NCBI RefSeq assembly: GCF_000348985.1
Contig: NC_035930.1
Location: forward strand, 496,001 to 560,000
Length of the DNA stretch: 64,000 bases
Reading direction: 5' to 3'
Origin: Huiozyma naganishii CBS 8797
Lineage: Eukaryota; Ascomycota; Saccharomycetes; Saccharomycetales; Saccharomycetaceae
Below, piece after piece: positions 47,571 through 56,800 of the stretch (positions are counted from its first letter, which is position 1; the number at the start of each line of letters is the position of its first letter). The notes under the pieces were generated by a model, which was not told where the DNA came from, ran no database searches, and saw only the letters and a program-made list of their open reading frames with translations. The translations under genes were made by a program, and so were the position numbers.

Positions 47571-50084
47571 ATGTCGTTCTTCGGGAAGAGATCTAGGGGC
47601 GGTGCGAAGGGGAGACACCCGCAGCAGCAGCAAGGGGGCGGAGCAGGAGCAGGAGCAGGAGGGGAGCCGCTCGATTTTGAAGAGACGTACCGTGGGTATG
47701 GCGATTACGGACAGGAGGACGGGGATTACCTCAATGACGAGACGTTTGGGGACAATGCGGAGTTGGGGAACGATTTTGATTTTGGGCACGGTGTGCAGCA
47801 GCAGGAGGCTGTTCCACAGCCTCCGCAGCAGCAGCCACACGTTTCGTACGTCCAGGCTGCGCAATCTGGGATCCACACGGCGCAAATGGACACCTCTGCT
47901 GACTTGAAACCTATGGCGTCGTTGTGGTCCACTGGGCCGCCAGCGGTGCAACAGCCTCATATCTTGTCCATGGAGGAGATTGAGAGACAGCAACGGCAGA
48001 TGCAACAACAGGGGTTCATGCAGGCGCCTCCACCGCCACCACCGATTCACCCAATGACACCACAGGGGTACCCTGTGCCACCTAGTGATGCGCCTTACCA
48101 GGGGTTCATGCAGGGACCACCACCACCACCACCAGCAACTGCACCAAATGCACCAACTGCACCAAATATGCAACAGTTCGCACCAAATGTGCAGTACGGT
48201 ATGCCAGGACAGCAAGGTGCGTACCCTCCCGCGTTCAACCAGGGTGCCTTCCCAGGGATGTACCAGGCTTCGTCACCGGCTCCAGTTCAGCCACAGGGCG
48301 CACCAGACAGGGGGGAACTCCAGAGCGAGTTGCAACCACAGCCGCAATCGCAATCGCAATCGCAGTCCCCACAGCCGGAAAGAGAGCAGCGTTTGGCTTC
48401 TGGTCAGCCCGCTCAATTGAGAACAAGGCTCCAGCAGCAGCAGCAGCAGCAGCGGAGAGAACCATTGTCGCCAGAGGAACAACAGCGGCTGCAGGTGCGC
48501 CACGCGAAGGTCGAGAAGATCCTGAAACACGCAGGACTGATGACCCCTAGGGACAAGGACTTCATCACGAGGTACCAGTTGTCGCAGATCGTCACGGAGG
48601 ACCCCTACGACGAGGACTTTTACTTCCAAGTGTACAAGATCATCCAGCGCGGTGGTGTCGTTGGCGAATCCAACAAGGGACTCATCGCGCGCGCGTACTT
48701 GGAACACTCTGGGCATAGACTCGGCGGGAGGTACAAGAGAGCCGATATCGCACTGCAGAGAATGCAGAACCAAGTAGAGAAGGCAGTCACCGTTGCGAAA
48801 GAGAGACCGCAGAAGAACAAGAACAAGCTAGAGGAGGAGGCCAGTGGTGCAGGTGGGCGCGAGGGTGTTCTAGGGAAAGTCTCCACCGCCATGAACAGTA
48901 AGACCCCAAGAAGACAGTTGCAGATCCCGCTGGCAAACCTGAGATCGAACAGCGAGATCGAGGCCTCGGAATTGGAGGCGTCGGCGAAGGTGCCCACTCC
49001 GGGGGCACTCGAGGAGGTCACGCAGTCCCTCGACAACGTCGAGATCAGCCAGAAGTCCAGGGTTAGGAGAAGGTCCTCTTATGCGTTCTCCTCCGTGGAC
49101 CACAACTCGGTGCTAGGTAGATCAGGCGGTAGAAAATTCGTGCTCTCGCTGATCGAAACCGTGTACGAGGAGGTCCTCGAATTGGAGGCCAATCTGAGAA
49201 GTGGTAAGGAGACGAACAACCAGAAACTGTGGGACGCACTGCACGTTAACGATGATGTCTACGAGGTATGCCCCTTCGTCTCCATGCTCACTTTCGACAA
49301 GGGCGTCAAGATTATGCCCCGGATCTTCAATTTCCTGGACAAGCAACAGAAACTGAAATCGTTGCAGATGTTCTTCTCAGAGTTGTCCCACTTGAACATC
49401 ATCATCATCAGCTCGTACAAGACGAACCCAACGCCCTCAGACGCGCAATTGAAGAAAATCGATTTGTTCCAAACCGTGTTTTTGAAGATCATTGTTTCAT
49501 TCCTGTCCAGTAGCTCAAACTTTATCGAAATCATGGGGCTTTTGCTTCACCTGATCAAGAACAACAACGTTTCGTTCATCTCCACCTCTAAGATTGGACT
49601 GAACTTAATCACCGTGCTCATCTCGCGTGCAGCTTTGATCAGACAGGACACAAACAGGAGCAACGTCCTTTCATCGCCAGAGATCTCCACGTGGAACGAA
49701 ATCTACGACAAACTGTTCACTGCCATGGAGAGCAAGATCGTCGCAGTGTTCCCACCAGCGGAGTACACGGACAGAGTGGTCCACGCCGCGGGGTCCACCG
49801 CACCAACGAAATACTACGACCAAGCGTACATATGGCAGTTTCTGGCGTCGCTTGCCCTCAGTGGGAAGCTGAACCACCAGCGGATCATCATCGATGAAGT
49901 AAGGGACGAGATTTTCGGGACCATCAATGCGGCAGAGGAGATGAGGGAGCAGGCCAAGAACACGCAGGGCGCACCAGCGGATGACCTCCTGTACAGGCGC
50001 GACAAACTCTACCAAGACCTGAACCTGTTCTTGAACGTCATGGGACTGATAGCAAGAGACGGCGAGATCGCAGAACTGAAATGA
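47571..50084 (+). CDS. PAT1: mRNA decapping activator Pat1
   Basis: 837 residues from an ATG at 47571; S. cerevisiae Pat1 is 796. It bridges the Lsm1-7 ring and Dhh1 and promotes decapping in P-bodies. A Gly/Ala/Gln-rich N-terminus contains the short YLNDETFGDN motif of the Dhh1-binding region. A Pro-rich stretch with two poly-Pro runs and a Gln/Ser repeat (residues about 245-262) follows, then the mid domain starting near RHAKVEKILKHAGLMTPRDK, and a helical C-terminal domain (about 460-830) that binds Lsm1-7 and Dcp2. The gene is clearly GC-rich, and its glutamines are mainly CAG. Confidence 0.95.
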   Translation: MSFFGKRSRGGAKGRHPQQQQGGGAGAGAGGEPLDFEETYRGYGDYGQEDGDYLNDETFGDNAELGNDFDFGHGVQQQEAVPQPPQQQPHVSYVQAAQSGIHTAQMDTSADLKPMASLWSTGPPAVQQPHILSMEEIERQQRQMQQQGFMQAPPPPPPIHPMTPQGYPVPPSDAPYQGFMQGPPPPPPATAPNAPTAPNMQQFAPNVQYGMPGQQGAYPPAFNQGAFPGMYQASSPAPVQPQGAPDRGELQSELQPQPQSQSQSQSPQPEREQRLASGQPAQLRTRLQQQQQQQRREPLSPEEQQRLQVRHAKVEKILKHAGLMTPRDKDFITRYQLSQIVTEDPYDEDFYFQVYKIIQRGGVVGESNKGLIARAYLEHSGHRLGGRYKRADIALQRMQNQVEKAVTVAKERPQKNKNKLEEEASGAGGREGVLGKVSTAMNSKTPRRQLQIPLANLRSNSEIEASELEASAKVPTPGALEEVTQSLDNVEISQKSRVRRRSSYAFSSVDHNSVLGRSGGRKFVLSLIETVYEEVLELEANLRSGKETNNQKLWDALHVNDDVYEVCPFVSMLTFDKGVKIMPRIFNFLDKQQKLKSLQMFFSELSHLNIIIISSYKTNPTPSDAQLKKIDLFQTVFLKIIVSFLSSSSNFIEIMGLLLHLIKNNNVSFISTSKIGLNLITVLISRAALIRQDTNRSNVLSSPEISTWNEIYDKLFTAMESKIVAVFPPAEYTDRVVHAAGSTAPTKYYDQAYIWQFLASLALSGKLNHQRIIIDEVRDEIFGTINAAEEMREQAKNTQGAPADDLLYRRDKLYQDLNLFLNVMGLIARDGEIAELK

Positions 50085-50258
50085 TTCGGGTCAAGCCGCA
50101 TCGTGTATGGATCTACGTTTGTGTATAGTACAAGTAATCACGTCTCCCGCCGTGGCGTTACTTCAACGACGACCTTTGTTATAACGTATATATATAATAT
50201 AAAAGATACTAAAGATTTGAAAGTATCGTCTAACTGCAGTAGAGAGGGTCCAGTTGAA

Positions 50259-51191
50259 ATGGTTCACAGCCGTGAGAGGACTTACAACGACAGTTTGAGG
50301 ATGGTTGCGACAGGTAAAGTGCAGCTGGCTGCTGCTATAGTAGTTGAATGTTTAAGGAGACTTGGATTTACCCGTGTGGAGGCTGTAAAGGACGGTAAGG
50401 GGAGCAGTGACACTGTACGGTACACGGTTACCTCGGATGTGACAGTTCATCTGGTTGTGGTAGAGGTCGAGCCTGGGAAAAAGTGTATGGTAACACTTTA
50501 TGGTGACAACGGCGCGGCTCCAAGGACAGGCATATTTGAGTACGAAACCGATTTCGCCATCCTGCAGGACACGGCATTCCCAGTCGACACAGCCAGCTAT
50601 CTGCAAAATGCAGACCTGCAGAGGTTGGTCCAAACGGTCCAGTTGAAGTTGCAGTTGAAGCCGATACCGACGCGGACAAGAACGTGCCCGCTCAGAGAGA
50701 GCGAGGTCGGGGCACGCAGCATCCCTAAACCAGAACCACTGCCCTCTTTGCACAGACCCGTTAAAACTACAGAACCACAGAATGCGCGGCCCGCTGACAT
50801 GCCTGGGTTCGATGACGAGTACGAGGTAAACGGGCCCCGCGGCGGGGCTGCCCACAGAGACCAGTTCCCCGGGTTGTCGCTGGGTCCGACACGCTCGGGA
50901 GGGTACGGCGACGTGGATCTGTACCCTATGGGCCTGAGGCAACCGTTTGGGCCTGGGGTAGGGCCCACTGCACCGGGCCAAGGTGGCATGATTTTCGATC
51001 CATTTGGCAGCAACCGGGAGAGAGACATGATGGCTGAGGACCAGCAGAACCGTGGGCCCGGGTGGATGCCAGGTGCCAAATTCGACGAACCGTACGGCGG
51101 TAGCGGATCCACTCGTTTTGGAGGCGGATCTACTGGATTCCCAGGCGCAGGTTCAGGTTCAGGCGCAGGCGCAGGACCCGGGTTTATGTGA
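50259..51191 (+). CDS. FUB1: PI31-like proteasome regulator Fub1
   Basis: 310 residues from the ATG at 50259; the open frame also extends 52 codons upstream, but that part is TA-rich 5' leader (YIYNIKD) without family support. S. cerevisiae Fub1 is 250. The N-terminal FP-type domain spans about 1-140 (VECLRRLGFTRVEAVKDG, FEYETDFAILQDTAFPVDT). The disordered Pro/Gly-rich C-terminal half contains the PI31 signature MPGFDDEYEVNG and YGDVDLYPMG and ends in a Gly/Ala/Ser repeat. Fub1 inhibits 20S proteasome active sites and has roles in proteasome assembly. It is convergent with EGO2, 85 bases apart. Confidence 0.9.
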   Translation: MVHSRERTYNDSLRMVATGKVQLAAAIVVECLRRLGFTRVEAVKDGKGSSDTVRYTVTSDVTVHLVVVEVEPGKKCMVTLYGDNGAAPRTGIFEYETDFAILQDTAFPVDTASYLQNADLQRLVQTVQLKLQLKPIPTRTRTCPLRESEVGARSIPKPEPLPSLHRPVKTTEPQNARPADMPGFDDEYEVNGPRGGAAHRDQFPGLSLGPTRSGGYGDVDLYPMGLRQPFGPGVGPTAPGQGGMIFDPFGSNRERDMMAEDQQNRGPGWMPGAKFDEPYGGSGSTRFGGGSTGFPGAGSGSGAGAGPGFM

Positions 51192-51276
51192 CTGAGTTGA
51201 ATATCGTGGACAGGTCTTCTGTTACGTACGTTGGTTTTACATACACCATATAATAAGCTGGGCGATGGTCCCAGTT

Positions 51277-51495
51277 TCAACTGTTCTGGTAAGACACAAG
51301 TGTCATTTCACCCCTCTTGTACAGATACGCTGTCATGTCCGTGCCGTTGACTTTGACTGCACCGTACCCTTCCTTATCCAGCGGGACGACACTTAATTGC
51401 TTGATATCCGCGACGCGGGCCTGCCCAACACCGGAACACTCCACGAGGTTGTCGTTGCCATCAAACAGCAGTGTCCCCAGTAGCGTGGAGGTCAT
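51277..51495 (-). CDS. EGO2: EGO ternary complex subunit Ego2
   Basis: 72 residues from an ATG at 51495; S. cerevisiae Ego2 is 75. It is a LAMTOR-like small protein: TLLFDGNDNLVECSGVG and VNGTDMTAYLYKRGEMTLVS are the recognisable halves of the alpha/beta fold. With Ego1 and Ego3 it anchors Gtr1-Gtr2 GTPases to the vacuole and supports TORC1 activation by amino acids. It is divergent from ERS1, sharing a 174-bp intergenic region, the same arrangement as YCR075W-A/YCR075C in S. cerevisiae. Confidence 0.93.
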   Translation of the reverse strand: MTSTLLGTLLFDGNDNLVECSGVGQARVADIKQLSVVPLDKEGYGAVKVNGTDMTAYLYKRGEMTLVSYQNS

Positions 51496-51669
51496 GATAC
51501 GGACTCTGTGCGTGTGTGTGCGTGTGTGTGTGACTATCAGCCTCTAAGCCAGGCCCCAAAGTACTTGTATTACAGCACTAAAATATTGAGATACGTCCAA
51601 ACAGTGAAGAAACGGGTTCAATGGGACGGTTCATCTGCCAGAGGGCGGTACTGTGTTGTGAAAGACTCA

Positions 51670-52464
51670 ATGGCGTTTCCCTTGATAGCAGACAGGGTAC
51701 TGGGTGCCGTATACGTTGCTGCGTGGTCTGTATCGATGTACACGCCCGTGGTGACGAACTACGCAGTGCGGTCGTCGAACGGTGTCTCGCCGGACTTCGT
51801 GGCGCTCAACACGGCAGGTTACTTCTACCTCGTGTGCTCGTACTTGCTGCAGATGTTCGGGTGGGTGCCCGCCTCCGAAGACAGCGCGTCCTCGAAACTG
51901 GTGGCCCCGAACGTCTCGCTGTTTGACTTGCTGTACTGCACGCACGGCGAGCTTCTGAACGTCGTGCTGTGGACGCAGGTCAGGTTCGGCAAAGTGCTGT
52001 GGGGGTTTCAACACGACCACTCGCGCCGGATGAAGCCCGTGTACTACCGTATCTTTGCCCTCTCGGTGCTCGTATTCGTTCAATTGACGGCGAAGTTCAC
52101 GTACGACTGCGTGCAATTCGGGTGGGACAACCACCGGACGCTGCGCTACTGCAACAGACTCTTCCTGCTCAAGATCTGCATGTCACTCATCAAGTACGTC
52201 CCGCAGGTGCGGCACAACCACGAGCGGCGGTCCGTCAAGGGGTTCTCCATTCCGGGCGTGATGCTGGACATCGCGGGCGGTGTCTGTTCTCTGTTGCAAC
52301 TGCTTCTGCAACTGGCAGGCGATGGGGCCTTCACATGGTCCCTCGTCAAGGTCAATTTTGGCAAGATTGCGCTCTCAATGGTGACGCTCATGTTCTGCCT
52401 CATCTTCATACTGCAATGGGTAGTCTACGACAAGTCGAAGGTCAAACAGCTTGCCAAGTTCTAA
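51670..52464 (+). CDS. ERS1: Cystinosin homologue Ers1 (PQ-loop transporter), copy 1
   Basis: 264 residues from the ATG at 51670; the upstream open extension is 5' leader. S. cerevisiae Ers1 is 260. A seven-helix PQ-loop protein, it is a putative proton-coupled cystine exporter of vacuole and endosome. First PQ-type region: VLGAVYVAAWSVSMYTPVVT followed by NGVSPDFVALNTAGYFYLV. Second PQ loop: SLIKYVPQVRHNHERRSVKG. Aspartates in these loops match the proton pathway of cystinosin. A near-identical organisation is seen in the next gene. A perfect 31-bp duplication overlaps the stop codon. The GC-rich coding sequence resembles PAT1 and PTC6. Confidence 0.95.
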   Translation: MAFPLIADRVLGAVYVAAWSVSMYTPVVTNYAVRSSNGVSPDFVALNTAGYFYLVCSYLLQMFGWVPASEDSASSKLVAPNVSLFDLLYCTHGELLNVVLWTQVRFGKVLWGFQHDHSRRMKPVYYRIFALSVLVFVQLTAKFTYDCVQFGWDNHRTLRYCNRLFLLKICMSLIKYVPQVRHNHERRSVKGFSIPGVMLDIAGGVCSLLQLLLQLAGDGAFTWSLVKVNFGKIALSMVTLMFCLIFILQWVVYDKSKVKQLAKF

Positions 52465-52513
52465 GGCATCGCTCACGCAGCTTGCCAAGTTCTAAGGCAT
52501 CGCTCACGCAGCT
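52447..52513 (+). repeat. Perfect 31-bp tandem duplication across the ERS1 stop codon
   Basis: Copy one is 52447-52477 and copy two 52478-52508, identical at all 31 positions, followed by five bases of a third unit. Each copy begins CAGCTTGCCAAGTTCTAAGG and so includes the last codons and the TAA stop; the second copy is outside the gene. Confidence 0.97.
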
Positions 52514-52741
52514 CAGTACAACGCAACGCTTATCGTCGATTCGTCACTTTTTCCGATCTGTATCATCGATGTTGCAACTCAAGTACAGATAAAAGGGCAC
52601 GTTGTGGTCTTAGGATGGCACCCACGGGGGGTGCACCTCATTCACTTGTGCGATGCACTTCTAGCATCTGCATTGAGAGGAGAAGGTAAGGGTTGTTGAG
52701 TTTCAGGAACTCAAGTTGTGTGGTGCTCGGTGTGAGAAAGA
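52465..52741. promoter_or_regulatory. Intergenic region between tandem ERS1 genes
   Basis: 277 bases. The dyad GCACCC (52618-52623) / GGGTGC (52629-52634), separated by 5 bases, contains two inverted CACCC cores; the right arm on the reverse strand reads TGCACCCC, matching the Aft1/Aft2 iron-response core TGCACCC. Whether this is functional is unknown. Confidence 0.3.
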
Positions 52742-53647
52742 ATGGATGTTGACTCATTCCGTGGGTGGTTGTCCTTTGATAACGTCATGGGGGGTATCTA
52801 CGTCGTTGCGTGGTCTGTATCGATGTACCCACCAGTGACGACCAATTGGCACTACAAGTCCACGAATGGGGTCTCGCCCGATTTTGTTCTGCTCAACACC
52901 AGTGGGTACATGTACCAGGTAATATCAACCACTTTGCAGTTTTACGGGTGGAGACCCTCCTCGACATCTGCTTCAAGGGGGGGTAAAGTACCAGTGGAGC
53001 AACCAATTGTGACCACGTTTGATGTGTGGTACGCTGTTCACGGACTCCTGCTGTGCTATGCACTCCTGTCGCAGTACATATTGGGCAAGCAACTGTGGCA
53101 TTTCAGCGAGAACAGGCCCGTTACCATGAAACCACTCTACAAGAAGATACTACTCCTCTCCCTCACACTGTTTGTGGCATCTACCGTACGGATATGTGTT
53201 GCCGTCTACACCACTGGCTGGGACAACTCAAAACTACTACAGTACACCAACGACCTCTACATGCTTAAAATATCCATGTCCATCACTAAATACATACCGC
53301 AGATCAGGTACAACTACGCCCGCAAATCGCTCAAGGGGTTTGCCCTAAAAGCCGTGGTCTTAGACATAATCGGCGGTGTGGCCTCCATCCTACAGCTGGT
53401 CTACCAGTTGGGCACAGCGCACGGATTCCACTGGTCCACGTTCGTGTCCAACTTCGGCAAAATCGGGATGGCCCTCGTCACCATCCTCTTCAGCAGCGTT
53501 TTCGTCGCGCAATGGGTTGTATATAGGCCAGCAACAGAATGCGGCGACTCGGAAAGAGCCGCGATCCCAATGCACAACCTGGTACCAGATGCTCCTCACC
53601 AGGTTTGTTCGAGTAACGATCCGCAAGCGACATTATATAAGATATAA
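52742..53647 (+). CDS. Cystinosin homologue Ers1-like (PQ-loop transporter), copy 2
   Basis: 301 residues from an ATG at 52742. Clear paralogue of the preceding gene: IYVVAWSVSMYPPVTTNW, NGVSPDFVLLNTSGYMY, SITKYIPQIRYNYARKSLKG and VVLDIIGGVASILQLVYQL match copy 1 position by position. It has an additional hydrophilic tail of about 35 residues after the last helix (from RPATECGDSERAA). S. cerevisiae has one ERS1 at this site, so this is a tandem duplication in this lineage or an ancestral one lost elsewhere. Divergence of many third positions and residues shows it is not recent. A different substrate, site or expression from copy 1 is possible. Confidence 0.92.
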   Translation: MDVDSFRGWLSFDNVMGGIYVVAWSVSMYPPVTTNWHYKSTNGVSPDFVLLNTSGYMYQVISTTLQFYGWRPSSTSASRGGKVPVEQPIVTTFDVWYAVHGLLLCYALLSQYILGKQLWHFSENRPVTMKPLYKKILLLSLTLFVASTVRICVAVYTTGWDNSKLLQYTNDLYMLKISMSITKYIPQIRYNYARKSLKGFALKAVVLDIIGGVASILQLVYQLGTAHGFHWSTFVSNFGKIGMALVTILFSSVFVAQWVVYRPATECGDSERAAIPMHNLVPDAPHQVCSSNDPQATLYKI

Positions 53648-53810
53648 TATATATATCACATTCATCAGTTGATGCAATACAGGAAATAACAGTCTGTGAA
53701 TGGTTCCATAGGGCACTGTACTCGGTGGCGACGGTAGCTGAGGTGAGAGTCCAAGAAACAAACTTGTGAACTTCTATTGTCTCGCTGGAAGGAGACCAGC
53801 GGAATACGGG

Positions 53811-56800
53811 ATGTCCGAACAAGATTACTTCTCCCTCGATTCTCCGAGGGAGCACGCAGTAGACCATTGGGCGGGTCCCACTGATAGAGAGAGGTTGGGC
53901 CCTGAGAGTTTACAGAAATCAGTGCTCATAGAAGGACAAGGGGCGTCCTCGAACAAGGGCGCCGGTTCACCCAAGCTGCAAAGTCCGAGGAGACCGGAAA
54001 GTCACCACACAAGTTTCTCTGATTATCCACACAGTGGGCATGCTGTCAGGCCTGTGACTATGAGCCGGTTTTCATCCACACCAGGGGTCTCCTCACTGCA
54101 CCACAAAATATTGACTCACAAGGATGGCACTACAAGAAGACCCCTGACGAATACTCTGATGACTCAACTTGAAAGGGGGCAGTTACCACCTTACACGGCA
54201 GAGCGGAGTAAGATACGATCCAAATCCTTGGTGGTCCCCAGTGGCAGGGAAACAAGAAAAACTATCTCCTTGGAGCTAGACCCCTCTAGTCCGACTCTAA
54301 TCCACTTCTCACCCCTCTCGAGGGAAGCTTTGTTTAATTACAGGCGTAGCAGCACTTCAAATCCTACTACACCAAAGGGGATACAATATATTATTCCGTC
54401 GTCACAGTGTGCTACAGAGACATGGTCGCCCCTAACGTCCATACCGTCTAGTAGGTCGAGCAGCATTCGACCAGACTCTGCCAGCTCAATTGGTACTTTC
54501 CCAACTGTCAAGAAACAGTACATTTTGAACGAACAGCTGTATTTGAGCAAACTGAAAAGCTCAATCCCAGATGATGATTACTATACTAGAAGAATAACAC
54601 CAGGAGCGTATCTGAATGTAGATACGGATGACGACCAGGGGGAACATTTGGAGTACCCCTTAGAATTAAACACAGCAGTGAATGGTAATGAAGATTTTAC
54701 AAGCACAGGTAGTATAGTGACCCCCCATGCGGAAGAAACCCACTTTCTCCATCCAGACTTTATTAAACAAAGATTGAACTCGCTACAATATTCAGATTCA
54801 GAGACGACTACGGGTGACATTCTCGATTCAGATATGAGTGGGCTTATAACCGATTCTCGTGTGTCAAGGAGAATTGAATGGCAAAGACTGCTGACCTCTG
54901 TGTTGCGTGGGGATATTGTGAAAAGTGAAAAGACCAAAATAATCAAGGAAAATATAGGTACAAACTTTGGTAAACACTATGGATATGATTTATGGTTGGA
55001 TTTGAGGGCTTGGTTGTCTGGTAAATCAAGTGCACAGTTATCACAAAACTTAATAGTCCTCAGAAAGCTTTCAGACGATATAATTGTAGAGATTCTTAAT
55101 TTCAGAGTACCCAAAGAAATTGCAGGTGACCGAGTTTTGATAGTCGATGAATTGAAGAATTTAATGAATAAATATTACAAGATACTGGGATACTGGCCCA
55201 ACATACGAGATATGGCAAAGGACAAGCCCGTTATTACCAGCCTCGAACTGACCGAAACAATTGACACAATAAACAATTGGCTAAACCTTCGCACAGGGTT
55301 CCTGCATGTCACGAAGCATCTTAAGCAATGGACAAACGGGGGCAACTCGAACTTTGACGAATCATATGAATTAACCATTTCAACAGCTTTAGTTGGACAG
55401 CTCATCAAAGAGAAAGATATTGAAAAGATTTTTGAAAAAAAGGTATTCTCGCAGTTGGCACCCTGGCTGGCAAAGGGGAAAATTTTTTGTCTGAACTATC
55501 AGAATATTATGGCTAAAATGAATCTCACTTGCGATTATAAATGGATTGAGGAACTGCTTTTATTTCCGATGAGACTCTTGAAAGAAGTTATTCTTCTACG
55601 TATCGTATATGCTGAAAAAATCAAAACACCCACAATGATGATGGTGGACCAAACGATTGAAAATTTAACTTCTTATATCAAACTGGCAGTGCAATTAAAA
55701 TACACATTGGTTGAATATACCACGGATTTGCCATTTCATATTCCTTTTGACCCAGATTTTGACGAAACGGTGCTAAAGGCACTATCATTGCTATTCACGT
55801 TTCTTCACCTGAAAATCTTGGAGTGCAACAAAATGTCATACCCATTTTTCAAAGAAGTCGATGTCTTATTGAAGCATTGGGAGGATTTGAAAAATGTAGG
55901 CCAATATGTGAAATACTCTGGGGCATTGATAGCTAGCGAGTTTAGTAAATTGATGCTTAGAATTCTGCATAGGTTACATGCATATTTATTACAACAACAG
56001 AATAAACAGCCTCATTTTAAAGATAATGTGCATTCCCAAAAGTGGCTTACAGAGTTCTTTGAAAATTTAGGATCAATGAAAAAAAGACTCAACAGGTTCT
56101 CTATCATTTTGACTAAAGCATTTCAAAACGCTGTAATTTATAACGTCAAAGACGCTTCCAAAATGACACAGCTGCTTCATCACTTTGGATATTTTCTGAT
56201 TTACTCTGGAGATGATGTTAAAATGGATGGAAAATACGTCTTCGGAAGCCCAGAATTACTGGGCTCAAGTTCACAGGAAATTATAAATATTCTTGAAAAT
56301 CACGATATCGGATCTGATATAATACCAAGGTTACAGATTGAGAATAGTCTTATTCTTTACAACGCAACAAGCCCCATCCTCGAAGGGTTTTTTCCAGGGG
56401 ATAAAAAATTTAGAGGGAACGGATCGCAATCAAAGCTTAGTTCGACCAGTGGCACATCTAAGAATTCAAAGTTTCATCCCTTACCTCATTTTGAAGACCT
56501 CAGTGCCCTCCAAAAAGAACTGGGGGATATTGAGGCAAGATTACAGTCCTTAGGTCATCTGATCATATTCTGTATTGAGGATCCCATACTTTGGAAAGGA
56601 CCTGTTGTTAGTTTTTCAGGCATTCGTCTGGGTAGCTTTCATGCTGGCATGAAGCCCGGTACTATGATTTTGATGAATCAAGGATCTAACATAGCTCTTT
56701 CGTGTCAAAGCTCCACATTTGAAAGGTCGCAGTGTGTTTTCTTTATGGAAAGACGATGTTCCCTTAAATCAGTTGAAAGTAATCTCCAGCGAATTAACAA

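Noticed and set aside
46025..50084. Long antisense frames over PTC6 and PAT1
   Set aside because: GC-rich genes generate stop-poor shadows; the sense products carry complete PP2C and Pat1 motifs while the shadows show none.
45300..53650. GC-rich block as a horizontally acquired segment
   Set aside because: All genes are ordinary yeast orthologues in conserved order, and the GC change happens inside single conserved genes (SRB8, SSK2/SSK22), so composition bias in place is the better explanation.
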